Notes: a model not told the origin generated them from the sequence alone. Counted from the first letter of the stretch, positions 1-7,204 are shown. The stretch: 21,150 nucleotides of DNA from an uncultured Prevotella sp. (GCA_934183355.1 CAKPST010000042.1:1-21150), one strand, 5' to 3'. A program made the numbers and translations.

Positions 1-72
1 CATAGGCAAAATCATACTAAAACTTTCCTAAAACATAGGCAAAAACAAGGTGAAATATTCCTAAAGTATAGG
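1..72. repeat. 33-bp-period array of 13-bp hyphenated palindromes
   Basis: Two complete copies of a CCTA-N5-TAGG palindrome lie at 27-39 (CCTAAAACATAGG) and 60-72 (CCTAAAGTATAGG). The right half of a third copy (CATAGGC) sits at 1-7, so the period is 33 bp. Each copy is followed by CAAAA and the complete copies are preceded by TT. The layout (short palindrome, fixed period of about three helical turns, three copies) matches the array upstream of the ATPase at 19400-20668, although the palindrome sequence differs. By analogy it may be the operator region of a minus-strand gene starting left of the window; that gene is not visible. Confidence 0.65.
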
Positions 73-120
73 CAAAACCATATGAGATTTAAATACAAAT
101 ATGTTTCACTTTCTAAAAAA

Positions 121-203
121 GTATTCTCGTTTGAACGCTTTACATCGCGGTCAAGAGCCTCAAGGTAGAATTCCAACTGACCAAGGTCGCGTGGATGGAA
201 TTC
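121..203 (-). pseudogene. Fragment of a DUF1016 / YhcG-family PDDEXK nuclease gene
   Basis: Read on the minus strand from 203 to about 121, the sequence encodes GEFHPRDLGQLEFYLEALDR followed by DVKRSNEN. I recognise this as the C-terminal core of DUF1016/YhcG nuclease-like proteins, where a DLGQ.EFYLEALDRDVK...EN segment precedes a conserved PSIG motif. Here the reading breaks directly after NEN and continues into unrelated AT-rich DNA, and a stop codon (213-215) lies just upstream in frame. There is no start codon, no upstream domain and no end, so this is a gene scrap of about 27 codons. Family assignment is by recall of the motif. Confidence 0.6.
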
Positions 204-205
204 CC

Positions 206-254
206 CCGCTACTTATCCTACCCACTGCATGTACACACGCTGCAGAGCATCGGT
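206..254 (-). pseudogene. Collapsed remnant of a second GH36 alpha-galactosidase gene
   Basis: On the minus strand, 254-222 encodes TDALQRVYMQW. This is identical to the segment just after the acid/base Asp of the intact GH36 gene (about 16208-16240), but with four synonymous third-position differences in 33 nt. It runs directly into 221-206, which is identical to the 16 bp around and after the intact GH36 stop codon (15631-15646). About 190 codons between these two points are missing and the junction is out of frame. The synonymous changes suggest a diverged paralogue that later decayed, not a fresh copy of the neighbouring gene. Confidence 0.7.
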
Positions 255-257
255 GAT

Positions 258-290
258 ATTTTTCTTGTTTTCATCTGCAATACTGCAATT
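258..290. repeat. 33-bp dispersed repeat, identical to 18836-18868
   Basis: The 33 bases from 258 to 290 (key part TCATCTGCAATACTGCAATT at 271-290) are identical to 18836-18868, in the DNA upstream of the AraC-type regulator. A third copy, inverted, occurs at 19338-19353 (TTGCAGTATTGCAGAT) and continues as an imperfect purine-rich match. Sequence beyond 290 resembles the other copy only weakly. It may be the end of a small non-autonomous element or a relic of a duplicated AraC-GH36 module. Confidence 0.75.
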
Positions 291-330
291 TCTATTTGTT
301 GTGCAAGACGCATAATAGGGCTAAAAAACA

Positions 331-367
331 TAAAAAAATCCCCGCCACTATCAATAGTGACGGGGAT
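331..367 (-). terminator. Rho-independent terminator of the minus-strand mannan operon
   Basis: On the minus strand, ATCCCCG (367-361) pairs with CGGGGAT (344-338), and CACTAT/ATAGTG extends the stem to a 2-nt loop with one mismatch pair. Seven T residues (337-331) follow. This is a strong intrinsic terminator for transcripts arriving from the epimerase gene ending at 567. The plus-strand side has no adjacent T tract, so it acts in one direction. Confidence 0.85.
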
Positions 368-490
368 GCTACAACTACTACTACTATTTTTATTGATATA
401 TAGAAAAAGCTATCTGAACAATCGTATCTTATAACAACCATGTTTTTAAACAAATCTATACTATACATTATTCTTATTAGTTTACGATTG

Positions 491-498
491 CAAAGATA
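491..498 (-). promoter_or_regulatory. Possible Bacteroidetes -7 box (TATCTTTG), minus strand
   Basis: The minus strand reads TATCTTTG from 498 to 491, matching the Bacteroidetes primary sigma -7 consensus TAnnTTTG. The same octamer stands in front of the ATPase gene at 20697-20704. No convincing -33 TTTG lies at the right distance. The only thing downstream before the terminator at 331-367 is a doubtful 58-codon frame (468-292), so this may be an orphan promoter left by deleted genes, or chance. Confidence 0.3.
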
Positions 499-566
499 CA
501 GCTAATATTGACAGATAGCTTCCACTTTATTTGCAAGTAATGACATTATTATGTCATACTGCATTT

Positions 567-1751
567 TTACATTCTTTCCATTATCTCCAAACACATACGA
601 GTGTTGTGATAAGGGCACTTCCAGAAGCCAGCCTTGTCATCGTTGCGGTTGACAGAGCCGTCTTCATTGATGCTCCAGTACCACTCGCCGTTCTTCTGGT
701 CTACGAGGCGTGTCTTGATATAGTCCCAGCAGCGGGCAGCGATATTGAAATCTTCCTCTGTGCCGAAGTGTTGCCACAGATTTACGTGACCAATTACGTT
801 CTCGCATTGCACCCACCACTGTAGCGAACGGTCGGTATGACCAGTGTCTTTCCAACGCTCATATATCATCGATCCATCTGGTAGAAGACCCTCGTCGGCA
901 GCTACAGCAATATCTTTCACTACAGGTTCTATCCATTTAAGAATATCCTTATCGCCAAGCACGAGAGCCGTCTCGTGCAGTAGCCATGAAGCCTCGATGT
1001 CGTGTCCGAAACTCTCGATGTTTCTGCGTCCCTGCCACTCGTCGTTGAAGAAGAGGTCGAGATGATGTGTGTCCTCATTAAGGAGTTTGTCGGTGAAAAT
1101 GTGCAGAAGGTTTACAAGGCGTTCTTTAAGTTCTGCCGACGGAGCCACACGATATAGATTGGTGTACGGCTCGATGATGTGGAGGTGGGTGTTCATTGTG
1201 CGCGAACCATTCTCGTCCTTGTCTGAGAGTCGCATGTCGGCAATGGGCTGCCATTCGCGTGTCAGGGCTTCGATGTATCCGTTGTTCTTGTTGTCGAAGG
1301 CATGCTCCTCAATACTATGGTAGAGCGAGAGGGCACAGTCGAGAGCCTCACGGTCGCCAGTGGCACGTGCCAGTTCGGACATACCGTAGATAGTGAAACC
1401 AATGGCATACGACTGTTTCTTTGTGTCCTTCGGTGTACCGTCAGCATTAAGACTCCAGTACACACCGCCATATTCTTTGTCTATGAAGTGGTTGAGGATG
1501 TATTCCTTGGCACGTAGCGCAGCATCCAGATAGCGATGGTCGCCCAGCACACGGTAGGCTGCGGCGAACGCCCAAAGGATGCGTGCGTTGAGGATGGCGC
1601 CCTTTTCGGCATCAGCTACGATGTGGTCGTTGCCGTCAATGCGTCCGTAGAATCCTCCGCGCTCACGGTCAATCATGCGGTCGAGCCAGAAGCTCAGTAT
1701 GTTGTTGGTGAGACATTCGTGCATCTCACTCTTCATTTCTTGTGTCGTCAT
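567..1751 (-). CDS. AGE-family epimerase, cellobiose 2-epimerase type
   Basis: This 394-residue protein belongs to the N-acylglucosamine/cellobiose 2-epimerase (AGE) family, an (alpha/alpha)6 barrel, and has the usual family length. No signal peptide is seen, so it is cytoplasmic. Conserved histidines are visible: NTHLHIIEPYTNLYR (H189, H191), GHDIEASWLLHET (H250, H259) and KCPYHNTRM (H382), with the family WW-QCENVIGH segment near 312-321. In mannan catabolism such enzymes convert beta-1,4-mannobiose to mannosyl-glucose, the substrate of the GH130 enzyme two genes upstream. It is the last gene of the minus operon, 29 bp after the transporter. An AAGGAGG motif about 12 nt before ATG 1751 is one of the few Shine-Dalgarno-like sites here. 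A plain N-acylglucosamine epimerase is less likely in this context. Confidence 0.9.
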   Translation of the reverse strand: MTTQEMKSEMHECLTNNILSFWLDRMIDRERGGFYGRIDGNDHIVADAEKGAILNARILWAFAAAYRVLGDHRYLDAALRAKEYILNHFIDKEYGGVYWSLNADGTPKDTKKQSYAIGFTIYGMSELARATGDREALDCALSLYHSIEEHAFDNKNNGYIEALTREWQPIADMRLSDKDENGSRTMNTHLHIIEPYTNLYRVAPSAELKERLVNLLHIFTDKLLNEDTHHLDLFFNDEWQGRRNIESFGHDIEASWLLHETALVLGDKDILKWIEPVVKDIAVAADEGLLPDGSMIYERWKDTGHTDRSLQWWVQCENVIGHVNLWQHFGTEEDFNIAARCWDYIKTRLVDQKNGEWYWSINEDGSVNRNDDKAGFWKCPYHNTRMCLEIMERM

Positions 1752-1780
1752 TGTTATAAAATTCCTCCTTTTTGATGTTT

Positions 1781-3178
1781 TTATTTTCTCTTCTCCTCTA
1801 ATTCTTTTGTTATTGCCTTCATCTTTTCTTCAGACAGCGGATAGCACATAATGAATATAAACGAGAGTAATGCTCCGGCTGCAGGTAGCAGGCTGAGGAA
1901 CATCTTAATGCCTTTGATAGTCTCGGGATTCTGTGTGCCATTGGCAACAAAGCCGAAGGCAGAGAGCAGAATGCCAGTAAGAGCAGTGCCAATAGCCCAG
2001 CCAAACTTCTGACTCATTGACGATGATGAGAATATAAGGCCAGTGGCACGGTTGCCAGTCTTAAGCTCGCTGTAGTCGGCACAGTCGGCATACATACTCC
2101 AAAGCAACGGGAAGACGCTTCCTGCACATATCGAGATGAGAGCCTGGAACACGAATATAGCCACGAGTTGTGACTTGTCGAAGAAGTAGAACACTACAGA
2201 CAGTATAGTCGCAATAAGCATAGCAGACATGAATGTGCGTCGCTTGCCGAAACGGTTGCTTATTGGAGCTGCAAGCAAAACACCAATGATGTTGGCAGCC
2301 TGACCTACAGCGAGATAGAGACCGCTAAGTACGAACGGAATACCAAGGAAGTGAATGTCGCCAAATGCAGTCTCGTCGACGAAATACTTGAAGTAGTAGA
2401 CCGTAGCACCATCGCGGATGGAATTGAACACAAGTGAGGCAATGCCCGCTCCAAGCAATATCCACCAAGGACGGTTGTGGATGAGGTCGCGTATGTCGTT
2501 CTTAAGCGGAGTCTTTTCTTCCTTCACCGGACGCACACGTTCTTTAGTAAGTGCAAAGCATGCGAAGAAAAGTAAAGCACACATTATGGCTATCACTGCC
2601 ACAGTGGCAAACCAACCGAACTGTGGAGCCGTCATCCAACCTACCGTCACATCGGAAGGACGGTCGCCGCCAAACGACTTAACCATAGGAGTGAACAGCA
2701 GCAAGGCAATGAACGAGCCGATGTAGGCAAACATCATACGGTAGGTAGCGAGCGTATTACGTTCTGCCGGATTAGGACTCATAACGCCAAGCAGCGAAGC
2801 GTAAGGCACATTGATGGCACTGTAGACCATCATCATGAGTGTATATGTGACGTATGCGTAGACAAGTTTCATGGTTCCGCCACATGGAGGAGTCAAGAAC
2901 GTCAGCATACCAATCAGTCCGAATGGGACGGCAAGATAGAGCAGATAAGGACGGAACTTGCCCCAACGGCTCTCTGTGCGGTCGGCAATGACGCCTACTA
3001 CAGGGTCGAAAACAGAATCCCACACGCGTGTAACGGCAAACATAACGCCTACGGCTGCTGCCGACAGTCCGAAGATGTCGGTGTAGAAAATCATGAGGTA
3101 AGCACCGAATATCTTCCAGAACATCGACGACGACATGTCACCAAAACCATATCCGATGTTTTCTTTTAGTTTGATCAT
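1781..3178 (-). CDS. GPH/MFS-family sugar:cation symporter
   Basis: This is a 465-residue integral membrane protein with about twelve hydrophobic segments. Its N-terminal pattern (IGYGFGDMSSSMFWKIFGAY, then YTDIFGLS and DPVVGVIADRTESRWGKFRPY) is typical of the glycoside-pentoside-hexuronide:cation symporter family related to melibiose permease. The RTESRWGKFRP loop between TM2 and TM3 is the family hallmark. It probably carries mannobiose or short manno-oligosaccharides across the inner membrane to the epimerase and phosphorylase. It lies between GH130 (145 bp upstream, a gap holding a long hairpin) and the epimerase (29 bp downstream). ATG 3178 fits the start of the conserved region; no Shine-Dalgarno sequence is seen. 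Substrate is inferred from neighbours. Confidence 0.88.
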   Translation of the reverse strand: MIKLKENIGYGFGDMSSSMFWKIFGAYLMIFYTDIFGLSAAAVGVMFAVTRVWDSVFDPVVGVIADRTESRWGKFRPYLLYLAVPFGLIGMLTFLTPPCGGTMKLVYAYVTYTLMMMVYSAINVPYASLLGVMSPNPAERNTLATYRMMFAYIGSFIALLLFTPMVKSFGGDRPSDVTVGWMTAPQFGWFATVAVIAIMCALLFFACFALTKERVRPVKEEKTPLKNDIRDLIHNRPWWILLGAGIASLVFNSIRDGATVYYFKYFVDETAFGDIHFLGIPFVLSGLYLAVGQAANIIGVLLAAPISNRFGKRRTFMSAMLIATILSVVFYFFDKSQLVAIFVFQALISICAGSVFPLLWSMYADCADYSELKTGNRATGLIFSSSSMSQKFGWAIGTALTGILLSAFGFVANGTQNPETIKGIKMFLSLLPAAGALLSFIFIMCYPLSEEKMKAITKELEEKRK

Positions 3179-3248
3179 TTTGAGAATGCTAAATAGTTAA
3201 TCAGGTTGAAGGGGTATTAATATAACGTAAGGGAGTGAGAAATATTAT

Positions 3249-3314
3249 AAGCCCCACCCACGAGGGTGTGTCAGAATAGGAGTTTTTGACACACTCTCTT
3301 TGGGTTGAGGGCTT
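3249..3314. other. Long intercistronic stem-loop between GH130 and transporter genes
   Basis: The left arm 3249-3273 pairs with the right arm 3287-3314. The inner stem GAGGGTGTGTCA/TGACACACTCTC (3262-3273/3287-3298) has one G-T pair and a 13-nt loop. An outer stem (AAGCCCCACCCA with TGGGTTGAGGGCTT) extends it with a small bulge. The minus-strand transcript has no U tract after the stem, so a simple terminator is unlikely. A role in mRNA processing, 3'-end stabilisation of the upstream GH130 message or partial attenuation is possible. Confidence 0.7.
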
Positions 3315-3323
3315 AAATTGTTT

Positions 3324-4490
3324 TTACAGTATTTCTCTGTTCTTAGCCACGAGTTTCTTTATTGTCTCTACGCTTGCAGCTGTAGCATATCCGTCCTCTG
3401 GAGTGTTCATGCAGTAGTCTACGAGTTTGTCCACTGTAGAAACAGCCACGTGCATACGTGTATCTGACGAAGCGTAGTAGATGAGCACACGTCCGTCCTC
3501 GTCCTCAATCCATCCGTTGGCAAAAGCCACGTTCATAACGTCGCCGATGTACTCCTCACCCTCTGGTACGAGGAAGTAGCCGCCGGGCTGTGCTATCACC
3601 TTTGTTGGGTCTTCCAAAGAAGTCATGTACATATAGAGAACATAGCGCAGACCAGAGGCGCAACCACGAACACCGTGAGCCAGATGCAACCAACCCTTAG
3701 GAGTCTTGATAGGGTGAGGTCCCTCACCATTCTTCACCTCCATTATAGTATGGTAGTGACGAGCGTTGATGATCTTCTCCTCCTTAACCTCAGCGTGTGT
3801 GATATCATCGATTAAAGCCCAACCAATGCCGCCGCCCGAACCAGCGTCGATGAATCCATCCTGCGGACGAGTGTATAGGGCATACTTGCCATCAACAAAC
3901 TCAGGGTGCAATACTACATTACGCTGCTGACTTTTAGTCTTGAGATCGGGCAGACGTTCCCAAGTCTTGAGGTCGTGAGTGCGTGCGATAGCAGCTGTAG
4001 CAGTAGCAGCCGAGAGGTCGCCGGGCTGCGAGTCGTCGTGACGCTCAGCGCAGAAGATGCCGTAAATCCATCCGTCCTCATGCTGTGTCAGACGCATGTC
4101 ATAGATGTTTGTGGCAGGGATAAGGTCTTCTGGCATTGTGATTGGCTCCTCCCAGAAGCGGAAGTTGTCGATACCGTTGGGGCTTTCTGCCACGGCAAAA
4201 AAGCTCTTGCGGTCGGCACCCTCTACGCGCACAACGAGCAGATACTTGCCGTTGAGCTTTATGGCTCCTGAGTTAAGAGCTGCGTTCATCATGATGCGCT
4301 GCATCAGATAAGGATTGTCCTTCTCGTTGAAGTCGTAGCGCCACTCAAGTGGAGTATGCTCGGCGGTGAGGATAGGATACTCATACTTGGTGTATATACC
4401 ATTACCCCACTGCTTTGGGGTGTTCTTGCGTGTGAGAAGCTCTTCGTGATGTGCGCGGAGGGCTTCAACTCTTTTTGCGAAATCTGTCAT
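3324..4490 (-). CDS. GH130 4-O-beta-D-mannosyl-D-glucose phosphorylase
   Basis: This 388-residue protein matches the GH130 five-bladed beta-propeller phosphorylases and has the length of subfamily 1 mannosylglucose phosphorylases. The probable catalytic Asp falls at D131 in ATNIYDMRLT, the family position. Phosphate- and sugar-binding segments are seen in RPQDGFID, ARHYHTIMEVKNGEGPHPI, and HGVRG. There is no signal peptide, so it is cytoplasmic. It splits beta-1,4-mannosyl-glucose with phosphate into mannose 1-phosphate and glucose, and the epimerase in the same operon supplies that substrate from mannobiose. ATG 4490 follows an A-rich leader carrying six 10-bp repeats (4511-4570) after the GH26 stop. 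A mannobiose phosphorylase (other GH130 subfamily) is the main alternative, but the paired epimerase argues for Man-Glc. Confidence 0.92.
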   Translation of the reverse strand: MTDFAKRVEALRAHHEELLTRKNTPKQWGNGIYTKYEYPILTAEHTPLEWRYDFNEKDNPYLMQRIMMNAALNSGAIKLNGKYLLVVRVEGADRKSFFAVAESPNGIDNFRFWEEPITMPEDLIPATNIYDMRLTQHEDGWIYGIFCAERHDDSQPGDLSAATATAAIARTHDLKTWERLPDLKTKSQQRNVVLHPEFVDGKYALYTRPQDGFIDAGSGGGIGWALIDDITHAEVKEEKIINARHYHTIMEVKNGEGPHPIKTPKGWLHLAHGVRGCASGLRYVLYMYMTSLEDPTKVIAQPGGYFLVPEGEEYIGDVMNVAFANGWIEDEDGRVLIYYASSDTRMHVAVSTVDKLVDYCMNTPEDGYATAASVETIKKLVAKNREIL

Positions 4491-4510
4491 CGTTTTTTTT
4501 CTTTTTACTG

Positions 4511-4570
4511 GGCCTTGCTAAGCCTTGCTGGACCTTACTAAGCCTTACTAAGCCTTGTTAAGCCTTGCTG
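4511..4570. repeat. Six exact-period 10-bp tandem repeats in the GH26-GH130 gap
   Basis: Six consecutive decamers, close to AGCCTTGCTA/G, occupy the space between the GH26 stop (4578) and the GH130 start (4490). In order they are GGCCTTGCTA, AGCCTTGCTG, GACCTTACTA, AGCCTTACTA, AGCCTTGTTA and AGCCTTGCTG. CCTT is unchanged in every unit. On the minus-strand transcript the unit reads about TAGCAAGGCT, so each copy contains an AAGG that could loosely mimic a ribosome-binding core. Confidence 0.9.
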
Positions 4571-4577
4571 GGATTTT

Positions 4578-5648
4578 TTACTTAATATCTTTAATGAATA
4601 ATGTCTTTGGGTCTTTGTAGAACTCCTTGAAGTCCTGCTCTGACGGTTTGCCAGGAGCTGCTATATAGTTTTCTGTAGGTTGGTCCCATGCGTTTCGCCA
4701 CAGCAGCACGTAGCATAGTGGATATTCCTTGAGCACAGGCAGCAGAGTCTGTGTGAACCATGTAGAGTCGGGCACATTGTTGTATCCTGTCTCTGTGAGA
4801 GCTATGAGTTTTTTGCGTTTTTCGCCTACCTTCTTCACCACATCGAGTTCAGAGCGCAGCCAACCTTGATACTGTGCGTTGTTTGGCTCACGCTGATAGA
4901 TGTCGATGCCGATAAGGTCGACAACGTCGTCGCCAGGATAGTATTTCTCGTAGTGCTCTACAGTCTCTGTTTGGTCGGCGAGGTTTGGTGAATAAGCCCA
5001 TACAATGTTCGAGCATCCGCGACGCATCATATAATTATATGTGTAACGGTAGAGCTTCTTGTATTGTTCGGCAGTGCAACGACCTTCTCCCCACCAAAAC
5101 CATCCACCACTCATCTCATGCCAAGGACGGAAGATGACAGGCACCTTTTGTCCGTCGGTAGTCTTCAGTGAGTTGATGAAATTGGTCACCATAGTGAGCC
5201 ATGAGTTAAACTTCTTGTTGAGTTTGCCGCCAGGGAGAATCTTGCTTACAGCATCGCCTTCAAAGTCCCAAGCGTTTTTGTCAGTAGCTGGGTTGTTGGT
5301 GTGCCAACTAAGAGTGATGATGCCCCCACGCTCATGTTGCTTGATGATTTCCTTGCGCATACGGTCGAAAGGCACACCGTCAAGGTTCTTATCCTTGCCA
5401 AGTTCCAAGTCACCAAGGTCGAAACCCATTACAGCCGGATAGTCACCGCAAACCTCCTTTACGTCAGAACGGTTCTCTTCCCATTTCCATGAGCAACCAT
5501 ACATAGGGTCGTCCTGATGACCAATCATTACGCCTTGCTTCTGTATTGCAGCCAAGCGGTTGATTAGCTTAATAGCCGGCTGGCGCGATGCAGCCATTGA
5601 TGATGTTGCAATGGCAAGGGCTGCCAATGTTGTCATAAATTTGTTCAT
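4578..5648 (-). CDS. GH26 beta-mannanase (secreted, probably periplasmic)
   Basis: This 356-residue protein has an N-terminal signal peptide (about residues 1-20, ending ATSSMAA) with no lipobox Cys, followed by one GH26 domain. The general acid/base is E178 in FRPWHEMSGGWFWWG and the nucleophile is E286 in ALTETGYN. Both motifs are standard for clan GH-A family 26. GH26 hydrolyses beta-1,4-mannan, and non-lipidated Bacteroidales members in mannan loci are typically periplasmic enzymes releasing mannobiose, which fits the epimerase/GH130 route here. It sits 47 bp after the esterase gene and 87 bp before GH130. An endo versus mannobiose-releasing mode cannot be read from the sequence with certainty. 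Confidence 0.92.
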   Translation of the reverse strand: MNKFMTTLAALAIATSSMAASRQPAIKLINRLAAIQKQGVMIGHQDDPMYGCSWKWEENRSDVKEVCGDYPAVMGFDLGDLELGKDKNLDGVPFDRMRKEIIKQHERGGIITLSWHTNNPATDKNAWDFEGDAVSKILPGGKLNKKFNSWLTMVTNFINSLKTTDGQKVPVIFRPWHEMSGGWFWWGEGRCTAEQYKKLYRYTYNYMMRRGCSNIVWAYSPNLADQTETVEHYEKYYPGDDVVDLIGIDIYQREPNNAQYQGWLRSELDVVKKVGEKRKKLIALTETGYNNVPDSTWFTQTLLPVLKEYPLCYVLLWRNAWDQPTENYIAAPGKPSEQDFKEFYKDPKTLFIKDIK

Positions 5649-5695
5649 ATTTGGTAAGGTTATCTAATTATTTTACTTCAAACCTATTTTTGATT

Positions 5696-6967
5696 TTATC
5701 TCAGTCCCATTTGTTTCAGTAGCCAAGCTTCCCACTCATCCCACTGCTCCTGAACCCAGAAGTGGCGGGTTATCTGATAAGGGTGAAGCTCCTTAGGTGC
5801 TGTCACAATATTATATGTTGCGTAGGCTGTTGTAGGAGGAACTACATCGTCGTTATATCCGAACGAGAACCATCCCGGACAAGTGATGCGATGTGCGAAG
5901 TTAACGCCATCATAGTAGCGTGATGTCTCCACTTTCTTCTGGTCGATGTTCTTTGGATTATAATAGAAGTAGTGAGGCCATCCGCAAGCAATGCCTTTAA
6001 GCGAGGCAGTATGGTCGCACATAGCTGCATGAACAGCACCATAGAATGTGACGCGCTTGTCGAGTGCGGCACAAACAAGCGATAGCATACCACCCTGCGA
6101 CGAACCAGTAACGCCCAGTGACGAACCATTCCATTCAGCGAGCGACGCTATATAGTCGATAGAGCGCACGGCTCCAACGAACACACGCTTGTAATAGCAG
6201 TTGTCGCGGTCGTTCATATTATAGTCCCAGTAGCCGTTAAGACAACCGTTGAACATGTCGTCGTATGTAGACTGTGGCATTGTGACGGGAACTCCATGAA
6301 TACCAATCTCAAGAGTTATGGCTCCCTGCTCTGCTGTCCAGATGTCGCCGTTGTATGGACGTACGCCAGCACCAGGCACACGAAGCAATGCAGGATACTT
6401 GCCAGGCTTCACAGGCACACAGAGAATGCCGTAGGTGCGACTGCCTTGGCGTATGTTTTGGAAGCTAACTTCGTAGACGTTCACCTTTTCTGTGCAACGC
6501 TCCGGAAGCAGACGACGCTTTGCTTCAAGTGGAGTCTTGCGTGCTTCAGCAAGAGTTTTCTGCCAGAACTCGTCGAAGTCCTTAGGATTTACGGTTGTGG
6601 GCTGAATCTTCTCGGGTGAGAAAGCAGCAGTACACATGCCTACATATTCCTTGCCGTCGACGTGTGCCGTTACTTTAAGTCGGTACATTCCTGGCTGCTT
6701 CATTGTGCCGTTCCATTTCATTGTGCCGTCCTTCAGCACCACTCCGTTCTTCTTCACCGTAGGATACATCTCCGGACCGGCTTCGTAGTCAATCTTCACA
6801 TTATCTATAGTAGTGCCTGAACGTTGCACCTCCACTTTGAATCCAGCTGTCTCACCAGTGCGATAGTTCCAATCCTTATGGTCGGGGGTGATGGCAACGT
6901 TGATGCTGCTCCAACCGTTTTGTGCCGACATGCTTAATGACATGTTCAAGAGAATGAACAGGGACAT
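5696..6967 (-). CDS. CE7-like acetyl esterase (mannan/xylan deacetylase)
   Basis: This is an alpha/beta-hydrolase of the acetyl xylan esterase (CE7/AXE1) type. With the ATG at 6967 it has 423 residues. That start gives a compact signal peptide (MSLFILLNMSLSMSAQ) with AAGGA just upstream; a longer frame to GTG 7009 spoils both. An N-terminal beta-sandwich (about 20-120) precedes the hydrolase. The catalytic triad is visible as S290 in TGSSQGG, D373 in GYNDDVVPP and H402 in TRHFWVQ, and RVPGAGVRP matches the oxyanion-side loop. It probably removes acetyl groups from mannan oligosaccharides in the periplasm or at the surface so GH26 can act. It is the first gene of the minus operon, and its 5' end abuts a truncated hydrolase remnant on the other strand. 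Acetyl-mannan specificity is inferred from context. Confidence 0.85.
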   Translation of the reverse strand: MSLFILLNMSLSMSAQNGWSSINVAITPDHKDWNYRTGETAGFKVEVQRSGTTIDNVKIDYEAGPEMYPTVKKNGVVLKDGTMKWNGTMKQPGMYRLKVTAHVDGKEYVGMCTAAFSPEKIQPTTVNPKDFDEFWQKTLAEARKTPLEAKRRLLPERCTEKVNVYEVSFQNIRQGSRTYGILCVPVKPGKYPALLRVPGAGVRPYNGDIWTAEQGAITLEIGIHGVPVTMPQSTYDDMFNGCLNGYWDYNMNDRDNCYYKRVFVGAVRSIDYIASLAEWNGSSLGVTGSSQGGMLSLVCAALDKRVTFYGAVHAAMCDHTASLKGIACGWPHYFYYNPKNIDQKKVETSRYYDGVNFAHRITCPGWFSFGYNDDVVPPTTAYATYNIVTAPKELHPYQITRHFWVQEQWDEWEAWLLKQMGLR

Positions 6968-6985
6968 GAGAGTCCTTAATAATAA

Positions 6986-7204
6986 TGTACTAATGGCGAC
7001 GAGGTGCACATGTCGCAGTGGAGTGATATTTGGCAGGAAGGTTCACGTTGGAGTTGGTTCATGCCATGGTACGACATTGACTACGACAACGGCAATTCCG
7101 ACACCCACCGATATGCCGATAAGCAGTGGTGGCAGAACGCTTTCTGTACGGGTACGGTGCTCGACCGTGATGAGATGAAGGCGATAATAGAGAATATGAA
7201 GTAA
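6986..7204 (+). pseudogene. C-terminal remnant of a glycoside hydrolase, probably a mannanase
   Basis: In frame from 6986 to the TAA at 7202-7204, the plus strand encodes about 72 residues. They include GDEVHMSQWSDIW, SRWSWFMPWYD, KQWWQNAF and TVLDRDEMKAI. A W-SWFMPWYD strand followed by a WW..AF helix and V..RD.M is what I expect at the end of a clan-A hydrolase barrel, most like GH26 or related endo-mannanases. The catalytic residues and nearly all of the barrel are missing. An in-frame stop lies at 6983-6985, and upstream DNA is the esterase gene on the other strand. The GTG at 7004 is not a credible start. The remnant ends 35 bp before the next plus-strand gene, as if it once headed that operon. 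Confidence 0.6.

Noticed and set aside
195..434. A 79-codon plus-strand frame in the left flank
   Set aside because: It runs through the GH36 remnant, the 33-bp dispersed repeat and the terminator, all of which read on the other strand. The translation looks random.
292..468. A 58-codon minus-strand frame with a hydrophobic C-terminal half
   Set aside because: It reads through the strong terminator hairpin and its T tract, which produce the apparent hydrophobic residues, and it ends inside a dispersed repeat. It is kept only as part of the possible-transcript observation.
3249..3314. Intrinsic terminator between GH130 and the transporter
   Set aside because: The stem is long but has no T tract on the transcribed strand, and the downstream genes belong to the same pathway.
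6968..7009. Longer start of the esterase gene at GTG 7009
   Set aside because: It adds 14 residues before an already complete signal peptide and overlaps the hydrolase remnant. ATG 6967 has AAGGA at a suitable distance.
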